Origin: Streptomyces sp. HNM0575
Lineage (GTDB): Bacteria; Actinomycetota; Actinomycetes; Streptomycetales; Streptomycetaceae
Direction of reading: 5' to 3'
DNA: 64,000 bases
NCBI RefSeq assembly: GCF_012726265.1
Contig: NZ_JAASAG010000004.1
Span: 124,001-188,000 of the forward strand
Shown: piece after piece, positions 22,601 through 35,700 of the stretch
How positions within the stretch are numbered: position 1 is the first letter of the stretch
How the letters are laid out: the number at the start of each line of letters is the position of its first letter
Notes under the pieces: generated by a model
Told to the model about the DNA's origin: nothing
Database searches by the model: none
The model's input: only the letters and a program-made list of their open reading frames with translations
Program-made: the position numbers and the translations under genes

Positions 22601-25600
22601 CACCCTGCTGAAGCGCTGGGGCGGCGGAGACGACCTGCCCATCGGCACCCTGATCGCCGGACGTGACGAGGCGGCGCTGCACGACCTGGTGGGGTTCTTC
22701 GTCAACACGCTCGTGCTGCGCACCGACACCTCCGGTGACCCCACGCCCGGCGAGCTGGTGCGCCGGGTCAAGGCTGGCGACCTGGCCGACTTCGACCGGT
22801 CGCAGGTGCCCTTCGAACGGCTGGTGGACGTGCTGGGCGTGGAGCGCTCGCTCTCCCGGCATCCCCTCTTCCAGGTGATGCTCAACCACCAGACCCGCGC
22901 CCCCGGCGGGCCCGTGCTGGGGACGCTGACCGCCGAACCCGTGGCGGTGCACACCCGCACCGCCAAGTTCGACCTGACCTTCACGCTCGTACGGGACGCC
23001 GCGCCGGACGGGCCGCTGAACGGCGGCGTCACCTACCGCACCGACCTGTTCGACGCGGCGACCGCGCGGGAGCTGGCCGCCCAGTTCCTGCGCGTACTGG
23101 AAGGCTTCGCCCGGCACCCGGGCAGGCCCGTCAGCCGGCTGTCGCTGTGCGGCCCCGGCCAGGAGCGGCTGCTGCTGGAGGAGTGGGGCAGCCCCGAGGC
23201 GCCGGTGACCGCGCCCGCGCTGCCGATGGCCTTCGCCGCGCAGGCCGGGCGCACACCCGAGGCCCCGGCCGTCGTCCACGAGAAGGGCTCCCTCAACTAC
23301 CGCGAGCTGCACGAGACTTCCGACAGCCTCGCCGGATTGCTGCGACAGCGGGGCGTGCGGCCCGGTGACCTGGTGGCCGTGGCGCTGCCGCGCTCGGCCG
23401 GACTCGTCGTGGCCGCGCACGCCGTGCACCGGGCGGGCGGCGTCTATATGCCGCTCGACCTGGCACACCCCGCGGGGCGGCTCGCGCGGATGCTGGAGGC
23501 GAACCCGCCGCGGCTGACGGTCACCGACCGGGCCTCGCGCGAGTCGCTGCCGGGGGTTCTGCCCGACGATGGGCGAACACTGGTGCTGGACGATCCGGCG
23601 ACCGCCGCGGAGCGCCAAGCGGCCGCGCCCTGCCCGCCGTTCGAGCCGCATCCGTCCCAGCCCGCGTATGTGCTGCACACCTCCGGGTCCACCGGACGTC
23701 CCAAGGCGGTGGCCGTGCCGCACGGCGCGCTCGCCAACCGGCTGGCCTGGACGCAGCGCCGGTATCCGCTCGGTGCGGACGACCGGATGCTGTGCAAGGC
23801 CGCGCCCGGGTTCGACGTGTCGGTGTGGGAGATCTTCGGCCCGCTGCTGACCGGTGCCGCCGTGGTGGTCGCGGGTCCGGACGGGCACCGCGACCCGGCG
23901 TATCTGGCGAAGCTGATACGCCAACAGCGGGTCACCGCCGTGCACTTCGTGCCGTCGATGCTGGCGCTGTTCGCGGCGGAGCCGGGCGCGGCGCGCTGCA
24001 CAAGCCTGAAGTGGGTCTTCTCCGGCGGTGAGGCGCTGAGCGATGCGCTGGCGCGCGACTGCGCGAGCGCCTTGGCGGCGCCGGTCGTCAACCAGTACGG
24101 GCCGACGGAGGCCGCGGTCGACGTCACCGCCCGTCCCGCCGTGCCCGGGGAGCGTCCGATGGTGCCGCTGGGCACGCCCGGGGCCGGGACCCGTGCGTAT
24201 GTGCTGGACGAGCGGCTGCGGCCGGTGCCGCCCGGAATCACCGGCGAGCTGCATCTCGCGGGCGCCCAACTCGCCCTGGGCTACCTGGGAGAGACCGCCC
24301 GCAGCGCCGAACGCTTCGTCGCCGACCCGTTCGGCGCCCGCTTCGGCGAGCCGGGCTCGCGGATGTACCGCACCGGCGACCTTGCCCGCTGGACCCACGA
24401 GGGTGAGCTGGACTTCGCGGGCCGCGCCGACACGCAGCTCAAGCTGCACGGCGTGCGGATCGAACCGGAGGAGATCCAGGCGGCGTTGCTGACCCATCCG
24501 CGGGTGCGGGACGCGGCGGTGCTGCTGCGGACGGAGGACGATCCCGCGCTGCTGGTCGCCTACGCGACCGGCGTCACCGTCAGCCTGGGCGGCCCCGACG
24601 ACGAGAGCGGCGGGGGCAGCCGGGACAGCCAGGAGCCCCTGGACGAGGCGGAGTTGCTGCGCCATCTGCGCGGGCTGCTGCCCGACGCCATGGTCCCGGC
24701 CGCCGTGGTGGTGCTGGACGGCTTCCCGCTGACCGCCAACGGCAAGCTGGACCACCGTGCGCTGCCCGCGCCGCCGCGCGCCGAGGCGGGCGAGCAACTG
24801 CCGCGGGGCGAGGTGGAGACGCAACTCGCTGAGCTGGTCGCCGAGTTGCTGGGACGTGAGGCAGTGGGCGTGCACGACAGCTTCTTCGCGCTCGGCGGCG
24901 ACAGCATCTCCTCCATCCAGCTCGTCAGCGCCGCCCGGCGCGAGGGCCTGGTCGTCACCCCGCGGGAGATCTTCGAGCTCCGTACGGTGGCCGCGCTGGC
25001 GCGCGTCGCCCGCCGCGTGGACGAGGACGACGCACGGCACGATCCGGGCGCGGGCGAGGCCCCGCTGACACCGGTGATGCACGCCATGCGGGAGCGCGGC
25101 GGCGACCACCGCCACTACGGCCAGTCCCTGCTGGTCACGACCCCGGCCGGGATGGACGCGGAGCGACTGGAGCGGGCCCTCGCGACGCTCGTGGGGCACC
25201 ATCCCGTGCTCGCCTCACGGGTCGACTGGGACGCCGGGGTGCTGCGGATCCCCGCCCAAGTCGCCCCGGACGAGGGCTGGTTCCGCACGGTGACGGTGAA
25301 CGGCGCGGCGGTGAACAACGCGGCAGCGGACGGTGCGGCCGTGAACAACGCGGCAGCGGACGGCAGTACCGCGGAGGGCGGGGTCCCGGACGCGGTGGGC
25401 AGGGTCGCGGACGCGGCCAACGTGGACGGCGAGGCCGCGGACGCAGCGAACGCCGACGCCGCGACCGCAGCCGCCGCGACCGCGGACGGTGCGCTGGAGG
25501 AAGCCGTACGGACCCACTCGCGCACCGCGACCCGGGAACTGGACCCGGAGGGCGGCAGGATGCTGCGCGCCGTCTGGTTCGACCGGGGCACGCACCGAGC

Positions 25601-26720
25601 CGGGCGGCTGCTGCTCGTCGCCCACCACCTGGTGATCGACGCCGTCTCCTGGCGGGTGCTGCTGCCGGATCTGGCGCAGCTCTGCGACCCGGACGGCGGT
25701 GAACCGCCCCCGGTCGAGGTCTCCTTCCGGTCCTGGGCACGGGCGCTCAGCGAGCAGGCCGCCGGTCGCCGCGCGGAGCTGCCGTACTGGAGCGGTCTGC
25801 TGCGGCAGCCCGAACCACCGCTGGGCGTACGGGAGTTGGACCCCGCCACCGACACCCCCGGCACGGTCGCCGAACTGGCCACCTCCGTCACCGGAGAGCT
25901 GGCCGAAGCGGTGCTGGAGGAGGTACCGGCGGCCTTCCACTGCGGCGAGCAGGAGGTGCTGCTGACGGCGCTGGCACTGGCCGTGGCCCGCTGCCGCGGG
26001 CAGGAGTGCGACTCCAAGCTGGTGCTGCTGGAGGGGCACGGCCGGGACGCCGGGCTGCTGGAGCGTGAACCGGCTCGCACCGTGGGCTGGTTCACCAGCC
26101 TCTACCCGGTGCGGCTGGGGCTGGACGGCGCCGACCCCGAGGCCGCACTGCGCGATCCGGAGCTGGCCGGGCGGGTGCTCAAGCGCATCAAGGAGGAGCT
26201 GCGGGCGGTGCCGGATCACGGCGTCGGCTACGGCCAACTGCGGTATCTGGACGGTCAGTCGGGGCCCGGACTGGCGGCCGGTGCCCGCCCCCGCATCGGG
26301 TTCAACTACCTGGGCCGCTTTGACGTCGGCGAGCGGGGACCCGAAGCGGCAGCCGACGGGACCACGGAGGACGCGGCCACGACCGCCCGCAGGGACGGCG
26401 AGCCCTGGACTCCCGCCCCCGAGTCGGCACACGTGTGGCGCGAGCCCTCGGCCCTGGGCGTCGACCTGGCCGTCGACCTCAACATCACCGCGCTGCGCCG
26501 CCCTTCGGGCACGGAGCTGGCGGTCGTCTGGCACCACGCGACCGGGCCCGTGCCCACCTCGTGGATCACCGAGCTGGACCGCCGCTGGCGCGGCGCGCTG
26601 GAGACGCTGCTGGCCGGCGCCCGCGGCTCGGCCGCGGGCCACACCCCGTCCGATCTGGGCCTGCTGTCCCTGAGCCAGGACGAAATCGACGAGTTCGAAG
26701 ACGAGTGGAGAAGCCAGTGA
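10617..26720 (+). CDS. Non-ribosomal peptide synthetase 2, C-A-T-C-A-T-E-C-A-T-C-A-T-E (four modules)
   Basis: The chosen GTG start at 10617 overlaps the upstream stop as GTGA, with GGAGG at 10607-10611. The frame is open a few codons further upstream (GTG at 10605), but that start has no ribosome site. The product is 5367 aa. Approximate residues: C4 11-448, A4 468-1028, T4 1045-1115, C5 1133-1595, A5 1615-2110, T5 2128-2198, E5 2225-2640, C6 2670-3090, A6 3125-3625, T6 3641-3715, C7 3736-4178, A7 4200-4712, T7 4728-4800, E7 4815-5340. All carriers have their serine and all A domains have the A10 lysine. The C terminus ends [17 protein letters not shown], a short acidic helix like those linking E and C domains inside the proteins, so it is probably a docking tail. 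E7 has [10 protein letters not shown] in place of HHxxxDGVSW. Confidence 0.97.
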   Translation: MSADDGVSVDDGLDDILPLAPLQEGLLFHSDFDAGARDVYTMRLVFTLHGELDASALRGALDEVLRRHANLRAAFVQEGLDQAVQVIPASWQVPWREVDLRAAGSDERETEQRRVLEEERAHRFDLSDPPLLRMALLRLGEREHRLVLSAHHILIDGWSMPLLGKELFTCYARLTGSADAAELPPVRPYRDFLAHLAGKDQAAAEDAWRTALARVGEPTLLTPGPSAAVEEPPQQLELGLPPQTASRLATLGASHGLTTGTVYQTAWGVTLARLTGRHEVVFGTTVSGRPADLDGAETMIGLLINTLPVALRSTPGRSLAETARQLQAEQAGVLDHQHLGLTRIQQLMGMGELFDTLLVVESFGVDSEGLAQAQSAGGLTVASVRGEDATHYPVTVVVHPGAEPRIALRYRPELLERQRAEALGAAFVRVLVALAENPEQPAGGVELLSAQERRRVLEDGTALEEPGEPGATILDLFDRAVRRDPDAPALTDGDLTLSYRRLDEDSTRLAHLLRKRGAAPGTLVALALHPSARQITAVLAVLKCGAGYLPLPADAPAERVARQLDSARPVLGVTTSDVLPGLPNLPGPPGTSGHGSGEGRANGKGQADVDGTETGDETGDETGTGDETGTGDETGTGDETGAGEGTPWTVLDGDAVREELERLPTRVPGTAVDPLSTAYVIYTSGSTGTPKGVVVSHHNVVRLLEATRETFAFGHQDVWTLFHSYAFDFSVWEIFGSLLHGGRLVIVPKETTRSPEDFARLLHRERVTVLSQTPSAFHQLAEAYLAQPEPPRLALRTVVFGGEALDAARLTGWQRHHGPDGPELVNMYGITETTVHVTQHLLEPEPQAGAAGTVGRPIDDLSVYLLDSALRPVAPGATGELYVAGPGLAHGYLGQHALTSTRFVADPFGAPGSRMYRSGDLARWSEDGDLEYLGRADEQVQIRGHRVEPGEARAALAALDEVAEAVVLARPAPDGSTRLVGYYTPAAPGADPHRLREALRGGLPEYLVPAALVPVERWPLTGNGKLDSHALPEPEDADTGGGRAPEGPQEELVAQLFAEVLGRSEVDADTDFFALGGHSLLATRLASRVRSALRVRLSVRDVFEAPTVAALARRVRSADAAGRPLTARPRPERVPLSPAQRRLWFLHQLHGPDATYTIPFLARLTGPLDVAALRRALRDVLERHESLRTVFPSQDGTPCQHVLPMAELDDPLTVREIGGGTVEKEVAALLAGAFDLEREIPLRATVLRLDERQHVIALLVHHIAADQWSAGPLLRDLATAYGARREGRAPGWEPLPVSYADFTLWQRENLGLDGGAPTRTGTDTDGGADGDEAEEGGEQAALAGQSAYWREQLAGLPEELPLPADRPRPARPSHRGGFVRFTVPAEVHRRLRALARESSASMFMVGHAALAALLTKTGAGSDVVIGSPVAGRQDSALDDLVGFFVNNLVLRADTSGDPAFRELLCRVREVDLAAYAHADVPFEQLVDELSPHRSLARHPLFQTMLAWETRDTEPVGLPGLTTSPLPATGEAAKFDLTFTLAERRGADGIEGQLEYARDLFDPATAEALAGRLVRLMTAAAERPDAPLHRLDVLSTEERRELLSTDRHAGDPPALPGARGTLPGLFAAQAAAHPQAPALAGPSCLAEGESGGDWAELSYRELDEAANALAHRLLEHGLRPEDRVAVVLPRTVEAVVALLAVQKAGAVYLPVDPEYPAERIGHMLDDAAPALALTVPGAELPGGDIVQLPLTEGMLGARREDPGNWRALRPESAAYVIYTSGSTGRPKGVVVSHAGLPALARTLADGFGAGPGSRVLQFASLSFDTSVWEIVMALLSGAALEMVPAERRLGAPLGEFLTERRITHLTVPPAVLAAMPQEAVAAETTLIVAGEACSPELVRRWAPRSRMFNSYGPTETTVDATLWHCDPEGLRGGPVPVGRAVAGTGTYVLDAALEPVPPGTPGELYVSGSGLARGYHLRPALTAERFVADPYGPPGTRMYRTGDLVRRRSDGELEYLGRADHQVKLRGFRVELGEIESELAALPGVRQAVALLREDRPGQQRLVGYVVPREAEPLPLEELRERLTLRLPDYLVPSVLVELDRLPLSPNGKVDRDALPEPVAESRDAAPPEGAAAVFAGLFADVLGLESGAVGGADSFFALGGDSISSIQLVARARAAGHRVSARQIFEHRTPDALARVAGPQETGAEDGADAARQTGGTGADLGGPAPLTPIMRWLARHPEHWRGFHQSVLVTTPAGLAEDELRRGLAELTAVHPLLASGVAGEDGEPVLAPGGDSGPVLTVVDASDAEAGRLRELIALHSESAVAALDPDAGVMLRAVWFRRGDEAAGRLLLVAHHLVVDGVSWRILLPDLALTVRGLTPEPPGTSFAHWARGILASAADHEGERPYWREVLATPGTPLGAAPGEVTSATLRTEMPVELTGTLLTRVAAAFHTGPDVLLLAALSEALAPERGLLVDLESHGRHEEQVPGAELSRTVGWFTTQYPVRLPAPAGGAGRGVKSVKEALRGVPAHGTGYGLLFGQAASGAQIGFNYLGRFGPADGTGDEWAPAPEADAVTTEGVPALLDGHLLEVGASTLEGPDGPRLTLRWTYARQALDAGRMREIADRFSAVLEELVRRHDEPGYAGHSPGDFPLVRATESEIAELEHAQPELTDIWPLSPLQQGLAFHALSGPERQDVYVVQLELELTGDLDTARLRQAAQSVVDRHANLRAGFRQLATGTLAQYVTGHAPVEWHEVEATPEEWRRLARQDRERRFDLDRPPLLRFTLARDGEDTHRLLLTSHHLLLDGWSAPLLLTDLFRTYAGEVPPQRRPFADYLHWLGEQDRPAALRAWHRALDGLSEPTLVAPQALDAPARIPGEAELTLDPALTRALEERARELGVTLNSLTQTGWGLLLGRLTGQTDVVFGSAVSGRPAELTGVETMIGLLVNTLPTRVSCRPGDSLGEIATETHRRQVSLLDHQYLGLADIQQAVGMPRLLDTMTVFENYPFDEQALSDSEQAAALRVRGVGGRDATHYPLTLSFTLLDGRLRLVLKHREDLYDSAAAQDLLHGLRHALTALAHEPGTPAGRLEVGPGPVREPLRGRLRKPLGAATAGGDASTGQVRGIAAAFAETARRAPDAVAVVESATGRSLSYGELMRRAAHLADRLRELGAGTSTGAGASTGAGAETVVGVALPRSADLVVALLGVAWSGAAYLPLHPGWPAARCREVLDSAGAKVVVADPGHAELAGGLPVLEVGDGTSESAPAPVSPGRLAYVMYTSGSTGTPKGVAVTHDAVVALASDSRFDGEAHRRVLLHSPHSFDASTYELWVPLLRGGRLLIAPDGELDVTEWRRLLSEVGATAAWFTAGLFALLAQEAPEVFRHLEEVWTGGDVVPPAAVRAALEAAPRLRIVNGYGPTETTTFATAGPVDVRGLETDASVPIGTPLDGMTAHVLDAALRPVGPGVPGELYVAGTGLARGYLGDGPRTAERFVAVPHGATGGAAPHGEPGERMYRTGDLVRRLPDGRLEFLGRADQQVKLRGYRVEPGEAEAALLAEPDVAAAAVLVRDDLPGGTALVGYVVPRNGESDLPGLRSRLAARLPEYLVPAALTEVERIPLTDNGKVDRRALPAPRPAERPVRQAAQGQREELLCRLFAQALELDEIGPQEDFFDVGGHSLTAMRLVGTVRSALETELSVRDLFEARTPAAVAALLRERSRGGHDGGGSGSTPLTRRPRPGQLPLSPAQQRLWFLDRLEENPSAAYNVPIALRLDGRAEREPLRAALGDLLERHEALRTVFPEREGRARQHILPPHEAEVPLAVTELPAWAVPDALRTEAVRPFDLARHIPLRATLVRGDDGHDTLLLVLHHIAGDEWSVRPLLEDLSTAYLARTRGGAPEWEQLPVQYADYTLWQRELLGAEEESESGVSRQIRYWRERLAGAPAELPLPVDRPRGTGAGYDGDVVEFEVPERVRDGLDRLARECGATPFMVAQAALATLLKRWGGGDDLPIGTLIAGRDEAALHDLVGFFVNTLVLRTDTSGDPTPGELVRRVKAGDLADFDRSQVPFERLVDVLGVERSLSRHPLFQVMLNHQTRAPGGPVLGTLTAEPVAVHTRTAKFDLTFTLVRDAAPDGPLNGGVTYRTDLFDAATARELAAQFLRVLEGFARHPGRPVSRLSLCGPGQERLLLEEWGSPEAPVTAPALPMAFAAQAGRTPEAPAVVHEKGSLNYRELHETSDSLAGLLRQRGVRPGDLVAVALPRSAGLVVAAHAVHRAGGVYMPLDLAHPAGRLARMLEANPPRLTVTDRASRESLPGVLPDDGRTLVLDDPATAAERQAAAPCPPFEPHPSQPAYVLHTSGSTGRPKAVAVPHGALANRLAWTQRRYPLGADDRMLCKAAPGFDVSVWEIFGPLLTGAAVVVAGPDGHRDPAYLAKLIRQQRVTAVHFVPSMLALFAAEPGAARCTSLKWVFSGGEALSDALARDCASALAAPVVNQYGPTEAAVDVTARPAVPGERPMVPLGTPGAGTRAYVLDERLRPVPPGITGELHLAGAQLALGYLGETARSAERFVADPFGARFGEPGSRMYRTGDLARWTHEGELDFAGRADTQLKLHGVRIEPEEIQAALLTHPRVRDAAVLLRTEDDPALLVAYATGVTVSLGGPDDESGGGSRDSQEPLDEAELLRHLRGLLPDAMVPAAVVVLDGFPLTANGKLDHRALPAPPRAEAGEQLPRGEVETQLAELVAELLGREAVGVHDSFFALGGDSISSIQLVSAARREGLVVTPREIFELRTVAALARVARRVDEDDARHDPGAGEAPLTPVMHAMRERGGDHRHYGQSLLVTTPAGMDAERLERALATLVGHHPVLASRVDWDAGVLRIPAQVAPDEGWFRTVTVNGAAVNNAAADGAAVNNAAADGSTAEGGVPDAVGRVADAANVDGEAADAANADAATAAAATADGALEEAVRTHSRTATRELDPEGGRMLRAVWFDRGTHRAGRLLLVAHHLVIDAVSWRVLLPDLAQLCDPDGGEPPPVEVSFRSWARALSEQAAGRRAELPYWSGLLRQPEPPLGVRELDPATDTPGTVAELATSVTGELAEAVLEEVPAAFHCGEQEVLLTALALAVARCRGQECDSKLVLLEGHGRDAGLLEREPARTVGWFTSLYPVRLGLDGADPEAALRDPELAGRVLKRIKEELRAVPDHGVGYGQLRYLDGQSGPGLAAGARPRIGFNYLGRFDVGERGPEAAADGTTEDAATTARRDGEPWTPAPESAHVWREPSALGVDLAVDLNITALRRPSGTELAVVWHHATGPVPTSWITELDRRWRGALETLLAGARGSAAGHTPSDLGLLSLSQDEIDEFEDEWRSQ
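10650..13975 (+). other. NRPS module 4: C (DCL) - A (Thr) - T
   Basis: The C domain follows the epimerase of NRPS1 across the protein junction ([22 protein letters not shown]). The pocket reads D-F-W-S-V-G-M-V-H, a threonine-type code. The carrier is GGHSL. This A domain shares 48 identical bases with A1 around motif A4 (12770-12817 against 1329-1376). It carries an in-frame DETGTG tandem repeat in the A2-A3 linker. Confidence 0.78.
12474..12545 (+). repeat. 18-bp in-frame tandem repeat (DETGTG x4) in A4
   Basis: Four consecutive 18-bp units encode DETGTG (the last DETGAG), preceded by one half unit (DETG at 12462-12473). The array lies in the hydrophilic linker between core motifs A2 and A3 of A4, where a length change should be tolerated. 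Confidence 0.9.
14010..18550 (+). other. NRPS module 5: C (LCL) - A (unassigned) - T - E
   Basis: The C domain has HHIAADQWS. The pocket reads D-T-W-T-I-A-S-V-D. The first half resembles the phenylalanine code D-A-W-T-I-A-A-I-C, but Thr236, Ser322 and Asp331 do not fit it, so no substrate is assigned. The carrier is GGDSI and is followed by a full E domain ([29 protein letters not shown]). The motif normally EGHGR is ESHGR here. Confidence 0.7.
18620..21770 (+). other. NRPS module 6: C (DCL) - A (Val) - T
   Basis: The C domain has [10 protein letters not shown] and follows E5 through a [17 protein letters not shown] linker. The pocket reads D-A-Y-W-W-G-G-T-F, which fits the known valine codes (D-A-x-W-x-G-G-T-F). 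The carrier is VGGHSL. The N-terminal part of A6 holds an 18-bp tandem duplication. Confidence 0.8.
20132..20167 (+). repeat. 18-bp tandem duplication in A6
   Basis: Two 18-bp units (20132-20149 and 20150-20167) differ at one base. They encode repeated Thr/Ser-Gly-Ala residues in a loop between RELGAG and [12 protein letters not shown]. Confidence 0.85.
21825..26640 (+). other. NRPS module 7: C (LCL) - A (Ser-like) - T - E with altered active site
   Basis: The C domain has HHIAGDEWS. The pocket reads D-V-W-H-F-G-Q-V-D, which is the serine code except Gly301 and Gln322, so serine or a related small polar residue is possible. The E domain carries a roughly 65-residue Ala/Asn/Asp/Gly-rich insertion (25300-25500) just before its active site. 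The active-site motif is [10 protein letters not shown], with Ala where the family has Gly. The catalytic second His and the Asp are kept. Confidence 0.7.
25305..25364 (+). repeat. 30-bp tandem duplication in E7
   Basis: The units 25305-25334 and 25335-25364 differ at two bases and encode [10 protein letters not shown] twice. They begin a long Ala/Asn/Asp-rich insertion in front of the E7 active site. Confidence 0.9.
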
Positions 26721-29700
26721 CCAGCGCCCCCCGCACAGGACTCCAGGACATTCTCCCGCTGTCCCCGTTGCAGCAAGGGCTCTACTTCCTCTCCTCGTAC
26801 GACGAGGGCGCGCTCGACGTCTACAACGTCCAGATCGGCTTCGAACTCGAAGGCCCGCTGGACCCGGCGCGGCTGCGCCGGGCCGGCGAGGCGCTGCTGC
26901 GCCGCCACCCGAACCTCAAGGGCGCCTTCCGTCAGCGCAAGAACGGCGAGCCGGTCACCCTCATCCCCCGCCAAGTGCCGCTCCCCTGGACGGACATCGA
27001 CCTGTCCCGACTCACCGCGGACGAACGGGCCCTCAGGGTGCGGCAGTTGGCCGACGCCGACCGCGAGGCCCGCTTCGACCTGGCCACGCCGCCGCTGCTC
27101 CGCTTCACCGCCCTCCGCCTGGGCGAGGAGCGCCACCGGCTGCTCCTCACCCACCACCATCTGCTGCTCGACGGCTGGTCCACGGCCCGGGTCGTACAGG
27201 AGCTGTTCGCTCTCTACGAGGCGGACGGGGACGAACACGCCCTGCCACCCGCCCGCCCCTACCGCGACTATCTGGAGTGGGCCGCGGCGCGGGACACCGG
27301 CGCCGACCGCCGGGCGTGGCGCGCCGCTCTGGACGGTCTGGACGGCCCCACCGTCGTCGCCCCCGCGCTGGCGCAGCAGCCCGCCGCCGAACCGGCCACG
27401 CTGGACGTGGAGTTGGGCGCCGGTGCGGGCGAGGCCCTGACCGAGGGCGCGCGCGCCCTGGAGGTGACACCGCCCGTCGTCGTACAGACCCTGTGGGCGC
27501 TGGCCGTGGGCGAGCTGACGGGACGCACGGATGTGGTGCTGGGCACCACCGTCTCCGGGCGGCCCGCCGAACTGGCGGGCGTGGAGTCCATGGTGGGCCT
27601 GTTCATCAACACCCTGCCGGTACGGGTGCGTACCCGCCCGGAGGAGAGCCTGGCCGCGCTGGTGCGCAGGGTCGGCGCCGAGCAGGCCGCGCTGCTGCCG
27701 CACCACCACACGGCGCTGACCGACATCCAGAAGGACGCCGGTACGGGCGGGCCACTCTTCGACACGCTGTGCGTCTTCGAGAACTACCTCGTCGACCAGG
27801 CCGCGTCGCCGCCCCAACACACCGGAGGACAGCAGGAGTTCGCGGGGCTGCGGGTCAGCGCCGTCAGCGGAAGGGACTCCACCCACTATCCGCTCACCCT
27901 GGTCGCCGCCCCGGACGCCGACGGCGGGATCGGTCTCAGGCTGCGCTACCGGCTCGACGCCTTCAGCCCGGAACAGGCCGCACGGATCGCCGCCCGACTG
28001 CGGCGCGCCGTCGAGGAGTTCACCGCCGATCCGCACCGACGGCTCGCCGCACTGGATCTGCTCACGGGCGGCGAACGGCGGCTGGTGCAGGAGACCTTCA
28101 ACTCAGACCGGCGGGACCTCACCCCCGATACGCTGCCGCGGCTCTTCGAGCAGCAGGCCGGACGGCACCCGGAGGAGACCGCCGTCGTGGACGGAGAGGT
28201 GCGGCTGACGTACGCCGAACTCAACGTCTGCGCCAACCGGTTGGCGCACCGGCTGATCGCCGCCGGCATCGGGCCGGAGGACGTGGTGGGCGTCGCGCTG
28301 CGCCGGGGCGCGCAGGTGTACGTGGCGCAGCTCGCCGTGGGCAAGGCGGGCGGGATCTTCGCGCCGCTCAACCCCGACTATCCGGCCGCCCGGCTCTCGG
28401 ACCTCGTGGCGGACTGCCGTCCGCGGGTGCTCCTCGCCGAGCCCGGCACGGACACCGGGGCCTGGGCCGGTAACACACCGGTGGTCGCGACGGAGAGCCT
28501 CACGGACCCCGCTCCCGCCGACGGGCTGCCCGAGCACGATCCCACCGACGGCGACCGCAGGGCTCCGCTGCGGCTGGAGAACGGCGCCTATCTGATCTAC
28601 ACCTCCGGCTCCACCGGGCGCCCCAAGGGCGTACTGGTCGGACACCGGCCGCTGGCCGACCTGATCGCCTGGGCGAACGCCTGCTTCGGCACCGGCCCCG
28701 GGGACCGGGTCACCCAGTTCGCCTCGCCCAGCTTCGACGTCACCTTCTGCGAACTCGCCAACTCCCTCTTCTCCGGCGCCACTCTGGTCGTCGTCCCCGA
28801 GGAGGCGCGGGCCGGGCGGCCGCTGGCCGAGTTCCTGACCGCGTCAGGCATCACGCTGGCCGTCATCCCGCCGACGGTGGTGGCGTCGCTGCCCCTCGAT
28901 GCCGAACTGCCCGGCGATATGGGCATGATCGTCGGTACGGAGGCGCTGCCCGCCGAGGTGATCCGCGCCTGGGCGAGCCGCCACCGGCTCTTCAACGCCT
29001 ACGGGCCCACCGAGGCCGTGGTCAACTCCGCCACCTGGCGCGTGCCCGCAGATTGGACGGTCGGCCCGGTGCCCATCGGCCCGCCGGACGTCAACAAGCG
29101 GGCCTATGTGCTGGACGAGGCGCTGCGGCCCGTCGCCCCCGGCGTGCTCGGCGAGCTGTACATCGCCGGAGTCGGCCTGGCCCGGGGCTACTTGGGCCGC
29201 GAGGCGCTGACCGCCGAGCGGTTCGTCGCCGACCCCTTCGGAGGCCTCTTCGGCGAGCAGGGCTCACGGATGTACCGCACGGGCGACCTCGCGCGCTGGA
29301 ACGAGAAGGGAGAGCTGGAGTACGCGGGCCGCAGCGACCACCAGCTGAAGATCCGCGGCTTCCGCGTGGAGCCCGGCGAGGTGGAGGCCCGGCTGACCGG
29401 GCACCCGCGGATCCGTCAGGCCGTCGTCACCGGCCACGCCGACGACCGGGGCAACAGACGGCTCGTCGCCTACACCGTCGCCGACGGTGAGGCGGAGCCG
29501 CCGAGCGCCGCCGAACTCGCCGCCCACGTGGGCGAGTCGATGCCGGAGCACATGGTGCCGGCCGCCTTCGTCGCCCTGGACGCCCTGCCGCTGACGGGCG
29601 CCAACAAGATCGACCGCAGCGCGCTGCCCGCACCCGACTTCGCCACCCGTGCCACGGGCGGCACCCCGCCCCGTACGGACGCGGAGAAGGAGCTGGCGGC

Positions 29701-32700
29701 GCTCTTCTGCGAGGTGCTGGGCCTGCCCGAAGTCGGCGTGGAGGACGGCTTCTTCGCCCTGGGCGGCGACAGCATCTCCTCCATCCAGCTCGTCGGCGCC
29801 GCCAAGCGCCGCGGGCTGCTGATGCGGCCCCGTGACGTCTTCGAGCGGCGCACCGTCGAGGGACTGGCCCAACTGGCCGCCGAGACACGGCAGTCGGAAC
29901 AGCCGGAGCCGTCCACGTCCCGGGACGGCAGCGGCAGCGCCCCGCTCACGCCGATACTGCGCTGGCTGGTGGAGCGCGGCGGCCCCCTGGCCGACTACCA
30001 CCAGTCGACGGTGCTGCACACACCGCCCGGCACCCGCCTGGAGACGCTCGTGGCCGGTTTTGCCCAGGTCGTCGACCATCACGACGTGCTGCGCGCGACC
30101 CTCACAGGGCAGACGCTGGAGGTCCCCGGGCCCGGAGCCGTCGACGCCGCCACGCTCATCACCCGCGTGGACGCCGTCACCGCTCCCGAGGCCGAACTGG
30201 CCCCGACGCTGCGCGAGCACGCCCGGCGGGCCGCCGCCCGACTGGACCCGTACGGCGGCGTGATGCTGCGCGCCGTATGGCTGGACGCCGGGCCGGACCG
30301 CGGCGGGCTGCTGGCGCTGCTCGTCCACCACGCCGTCGTGGACGGGGTCTCCTGGCGGGTGCTCGGCGAGGACCTGGCGACGGCCTTCGAGGCGGCACGT
30401 ACGGGACGGCCCGCCGCACTGCCCGGCGTCGGGACGCCCTTCCGGGTCTGGGCGGAGGGGCTGCGCGCGGCCGCCGGGGCACGCGAGGAGGAGGCCGGGC
30501 ACTGGCTCTCCCTCGGCGGGGCCGCGCCCATCGCACCCGAACTCGACCCGGAACGCGACACGTTGGGCACGCTCGCCACCGTCCCCGTACGGCTGGAGCC
30601 CTCCGTCGCAGGCCCGCTGCTGTCCAAGCTGACCGAGCGCTACCACGCCGGTCCCGACGAGGTGCTGCTGACCGCACTGGCCATGGCGCTGACCGCCTGG
30701 CGCGGCGTCAGCGACCCCGTGCTGGTCGACGTCGAAGGGCACGGACGCGTCGAGGAGGCCGTGCCGGGCGCCGAACTGACGCGTACGGTCGGCTGGTTCA
30801 CCAGCGTCCACCCCGTGCGGCTGCGGGTGGACGGAGCGGACGTGGGCGAGCAACGGCGCGCGGGCGCCGCCCTCAAGCAGATCAAGGAAGCGCTGCGGGC
30901 GGCCCCGGACCAGGGCATCGGCCACGGTCTGCTGCGCCGGCTGCACCCCGGCATCGGCCCGCGCCTGGCCCGACTGCCCACCGCCCAGATCGGCTACAAC
31001 TACCTCGGCCGCTTCGGCGCTCCCGCCGCGGGCGACGAACGGCCGCGCCCGTGGAGCCCTGCCGTGACCGGCTCCCTGGGCGGCGGCGCCGACGAGAGGC
31101 TGCCGGTCTCCCACGCCCTCCAGCTCACCGCCTCCACCGTGGAGAGCGCCGAAGGGCCCGTGCTCCAGGCGGCGTTCAGCTTCCCAGGACGTCTCTGGCC
31201 GCGCCCCGACGTGGAGCGGCTCGCGGAGCTATGGCTCGCCGCGCTGCGTACGCTGCGCCGCCATCTGGACGAGCCGGACGCCGGAGGCCACAGCCCCTCC
31301 GACTTCCCGCTGGTACGCGTACAGCAGCGGGAGATCGAGCAACTGGAGGAGCAGCACGGCGAGTTGACCGACCTGCTGCCGCTCTCACCGCTCCAGCAGG
31401 GCCTGTATTTCCTCGCGGACCTGGGCGCCGCGTCCGGCACCGGGCTCGACGTCTACACCACACAGCTCGCCCTGGAGATCGAAGGGCCCCTGGACTCCGG
31501 GCAGTTGCGGCAGGCCGCGCAGAGGCTGCTGGAGCGTCACCCCAATCTGCGGGCCGCCTTCCACGGCCGCGGAGAGGACGAGCCGCTCCAGGCCGTCCCG
31601 GCGCATCCGCCGCTGCCGTGGCGGGAGGCCGACCTCAGCGGCTCCGGCGACGCCCGGGCCGAAGCCGAGGAGTTGCTGCGTGCGGAGCGCTCCGAGCGCT
31701 TCGACCTCACCAGGCCGCCGCTGATCCGCTTCACCCTGCTGCGCCTGGGCGAGGGCCGCAGTCTCGTCGCCGTCACCTCACATCACATCCTGCTCGACGG
31801 CTGGTCCGGGCCGCTGCTCATCCAGGACCTGCTGGCCCTCTACCGGGGCACGCCGCAGCCCACGCCGCGCCCCTACCGCGACTATCTGGTGTGGCTGGCG
31901 GGCCGCGACCGGGCGGAGACCGAGGAGCTGTGGCGGCGCGCGCTGTCCGGCATCGACGGCCCCACCCGGCTGGTGCCCGCCGCCGCCGACATGCCCGCCG
32001 GAGTGCCGGAACGCCTCCAAGTCCCCCTGGACGAAGACCTGGTGGCGCGGATCTTCGACTTCGCCCGCGCCGAGCAGGTGACCGTCGGCGCCGTGCTCCA
32101 GGCCGCCTGGGGGCTGCTGCTTGGCCGCCTCACCGCACGCCAGGACGTGGTCTTCGGAGTCACCGTCTCCGGGCGGCCCGCCGACCTGGACGGCGCACAG
32201 CGCATGATCGGGCTGTTCATCAACACCGTGCCCACGCGCGTCACTCCACTCCCCGGCCAGTCCGGCGCCGAACTCGTCGCGCGGGTCTCCGCGCGGCAGG
32301 CCGAGCTGATGGACCACCAGTACGCCTCCCTGGCCGAGCTCCAGCGGATCGCCGGACACCGCGAACTCTTCGACACACTGCTGCTGTTCGAGAACTTCCC
32401 TGTGGACGCAGAGCAGTTGCGCCGCACCGAGCAGCGCGCCGGGCTGGCCGTCACCGGTGCGAGGGGCCACGACGCCACCCACTACCCGCTGGTGCTCGTC
32501 GCCTTCCCCGGCGACCGGCGCCTCTCCCTGGCGCTGGACCACCGTCCGGAACTCCTCGACGCCGAGCGCGCCCGGGACATCGGCGCACAGCTCGTACGCA
32601 CCCTTGAGGACCTGGTCGAGCGGCCGCAGCGGGCGGTGCGCGAGGTGGCCGCCGCCGCGCACGGACAGCCCGAACTCGACGGCGAGCGGCGCGAGATCAC

Positions 32701-35700
32701 CCCGCTCGGCCTCGCCGAGCGCTTCGAGCGGCAGGCCCTCGCCACCCCCGACGCCGTGGCGCTGGTGGCGGGCGATGAGGAGTGGACGTACGCGCGGCTG
32801 CTGGAGCGTGTGCACACCCTCGCCGCGCGGCTGTCCGAACAGGGGGCCGGACCCGAGACGTTGGTCGGCGTCGCTCTCCCCCGCGGGGCCGACCTCGTCG
32901 CCGCGCTGCTCGCGGTCTCGGCCACCGGCGCCGGATACGTGCCCGTCGACCCGGCCTTCCCCGCCGAGCGGATCGCCTACCTCAAGCAGGACGCGGCCCC
33001 GCTGCTCTTCGTCGAGGAGGGCTCGCCCCTGCTGGAGGACGGGGAGGAAGGCGGGCCCGCCTTCCGGCGCGCGCCCGCGAACGTGACCCGACCCGACGGA
33101 GTCGCGTACGTCATCCACACCTCCGGCTCCACCGGCGACCCCAAGGGGGTGATCGTCAGCCACCGCAATCTGGCGAACCTGCTGGACGACATCGCCGCAC
33201 GGCTGGAGTCCGGCCCGGGGCACCGGCTGCTGGCCGTCACCACCGTCAGCTTCGACATCGCCGCGCTGGAGCTGTTCGTGCCGCTGGTCACCGGCGCCAC
33301 CGTCGTACTGGCCGACCGGGACCAGGCACGGGACCCGGGTCTGCTGAGCGAGCTGGCGCAGCGCAGCGCGGCCACCCATCTCCAGGCCACCCCGTCCCTG
33401 TGGCAGGGCGTGGTGGAGACGGCGCCGCGGATGCTCGACGGGCTGACCGTGCTGAGCGGCGGAGAGCCGCTGCCCGCCGACCTCGCCGGCCAACTCGCCG
33501 AGCGCGGCGCCCGGTTGCTCAATCTGTACGGCCCGACGGAGACCACCGTGTGGTCCACCGCCGCCGACCTGGAACCGCACGAGGTCCCGCATGCGGGGCA
33601 CGCCCTGCGCAACACCACGCTGCGGGTGCTGGACGCCTGGCTGCGGCCCGTACCGGTGGGCGTGCCGGGCGAGCTGTATATCGGCGGCGCCGGAGTCGCC
33701 CGCGGCTATCTCGGCCGCCCCGGCCTGACGGCCGCCCGCTTCGTCGCCGATCCGGAATGCGGCGGTGAGCGGCTCTACCGCACCGGCGACCTGGCCCGCC
33801 TCCAACCGGACGGCACCGTCGTGATCCTGGGCCGTACGGACCACCAGCTGAAGGTGCGCGGGCACCGGGTGGAGCCGGGCGAGATCGAGACCGCGCTGCG
33901 CTCGCACCCGCAGGTGGGCGAGGCGGTCGTGGTGGGTCTGCCGGACGGCGCGGGTTCGCTGCGGCTGGTCGCATATGTCACCGGCGGCGCCCGGGAGTTG
34001 CGCGACGATCTCCGCAGTCATCTGCGCGACCGGCTCCCGGAGCATCTGGTGCCGTCGGTGGTGATCCCGCTGCCGTCGATGCCGCTCACGCCGAACGGCA
34101 AGATCGACCGGGCGGCGCTGCCCGCCCCCGAGCAGCAGCAGAACACCCCGTCCGGCGCCGGGAGTTCGCGCGATCCACGAGAGGCCGTGCTGGCCGGTCA
34201 GTTCGCCCATGTGCTGGGGCTGGAGAACGTCGGCCCCGACGAGGACTTCTTCAGCCTGGGCGGCCACTCGCTGCTCGCCATGCGGCTGGCCAACCGGCTG
34301 CGTTCCGTCCTGGGCACCGATGTCGCCATACGGGACCTCTTCGACCACCCCACACCGGCCGCGCTGGCGCGAGCGGTGCTGCCGCGCGCGGAGTCCCGGG
34401 CTCCGCTGACGCCGCGCACACCACGCGAAGGCGAGCGGCTGCCGCTGTCCTTCGCGCAGCGGCGGCTGTGGTTCCTGCACCGGCTGGAGGGGCCGTCCGC
34501 CACGTACAACCTGTTCTTCGCGCTCCGGCTCTCCGGCGACCTCGACGTACCGGCCCTGCGGGCGGCCATCGGCGATGTGGCGGCACGCCACGAGAGTCTG
34601 CGCACGGTCTTCCCGGACGCCGACGGGCTGCCGTACCAGCACATCGTGGACGAGGAGAACGCACGGGCGTCCCTCGATGCGGAGCCCGAGGACATCGTCA
34701 CGGCTGAGCTGGCGGAGCGGCTGCGCCGGGAGGCTACGGCCGCGATCGACATCACCAGCGAACTGCCGCTTCGCGTACGGCTGTTGCGCCTCCCGGAGGA
34801 CGGCGACGAGGCGGGCGGCGGTGACGGCGGCAGCGCGGACACGGCAAGCGGTACCGGCACGGGCACGGCCACCGAGAGCGCGGACATGGCCACCGGCACC
34901 GGCACCGGCACCGGCACCGGCACGGACAGCAGCACCGTCACCCGCCCGGACCACGTCCTCACCGTCACCCTCCACCACATCGCCGGCGACGAGTGGTCGA
35001 TGCGCCCCCTGACCGAGGACCTGCGCACCGCCTACACGGCCCGCCGCGCGGGAGTCCGCCCCGACTGGGCGCCGCTTGCGGTGAGTTACGCCGACTACTC
35101 GGTGTGGCAGCAGGAGGTGCTCGGCGACGAGGACGACCCGGAGAGCCTGCTCGCCCGGCAGGCCGGCCACTGGCGCCGCACCCTCGCCGAAGCACCGGAG
35201 GAACTGACCCTGCCGCTGGACAGGCCACGGCCCGCCACCGAGGACCATCGCGGCGCGACCGTCACCTTCGACATCCCCGCCGAGGCGCACGCCCGGCTGC
35301 GTGAGCTGACCGCGCGGACCGGCACCAGCGCGTTCATGGCCGCCCAGTCCGCGCTGGCCGTGCTGCTCGCCGCGCACGGCGCCGGTGACGACCTGCCCAT
35401 CGGCACTCCCGTGGCGGGACGCAACGACGCGGCGCTGGACGACCTGGTCGGCTTCTTCGTCAACACACTGGTGCTGCGCACCGACCTGTCGGGAGACCCG
35501 ACCTTCCGCGAACTCCTCGCCCGTACAAGGGAGGTGGACCTCGCGGCCTTCGACCAGGCCGACCTGCCCTTCGAGCGGCTGGTGGAACTGCTGGCCCCGC
35601 AACGGTCTTTGACCCGCCATCCGTTGTTCCAGGTGATGCTGGTCTTCCAGAACATCTCCGAGCAGGCGCTGACCCTGCCCGGACTGGAGGTCACCCCGCT

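Noticed and set aside
26435..26716. Upstream extension of NRPS3
   Set aside because: It overlaps the E7 coding region. The GTG at 26717 has a ribosome site and starts right before the C domain.
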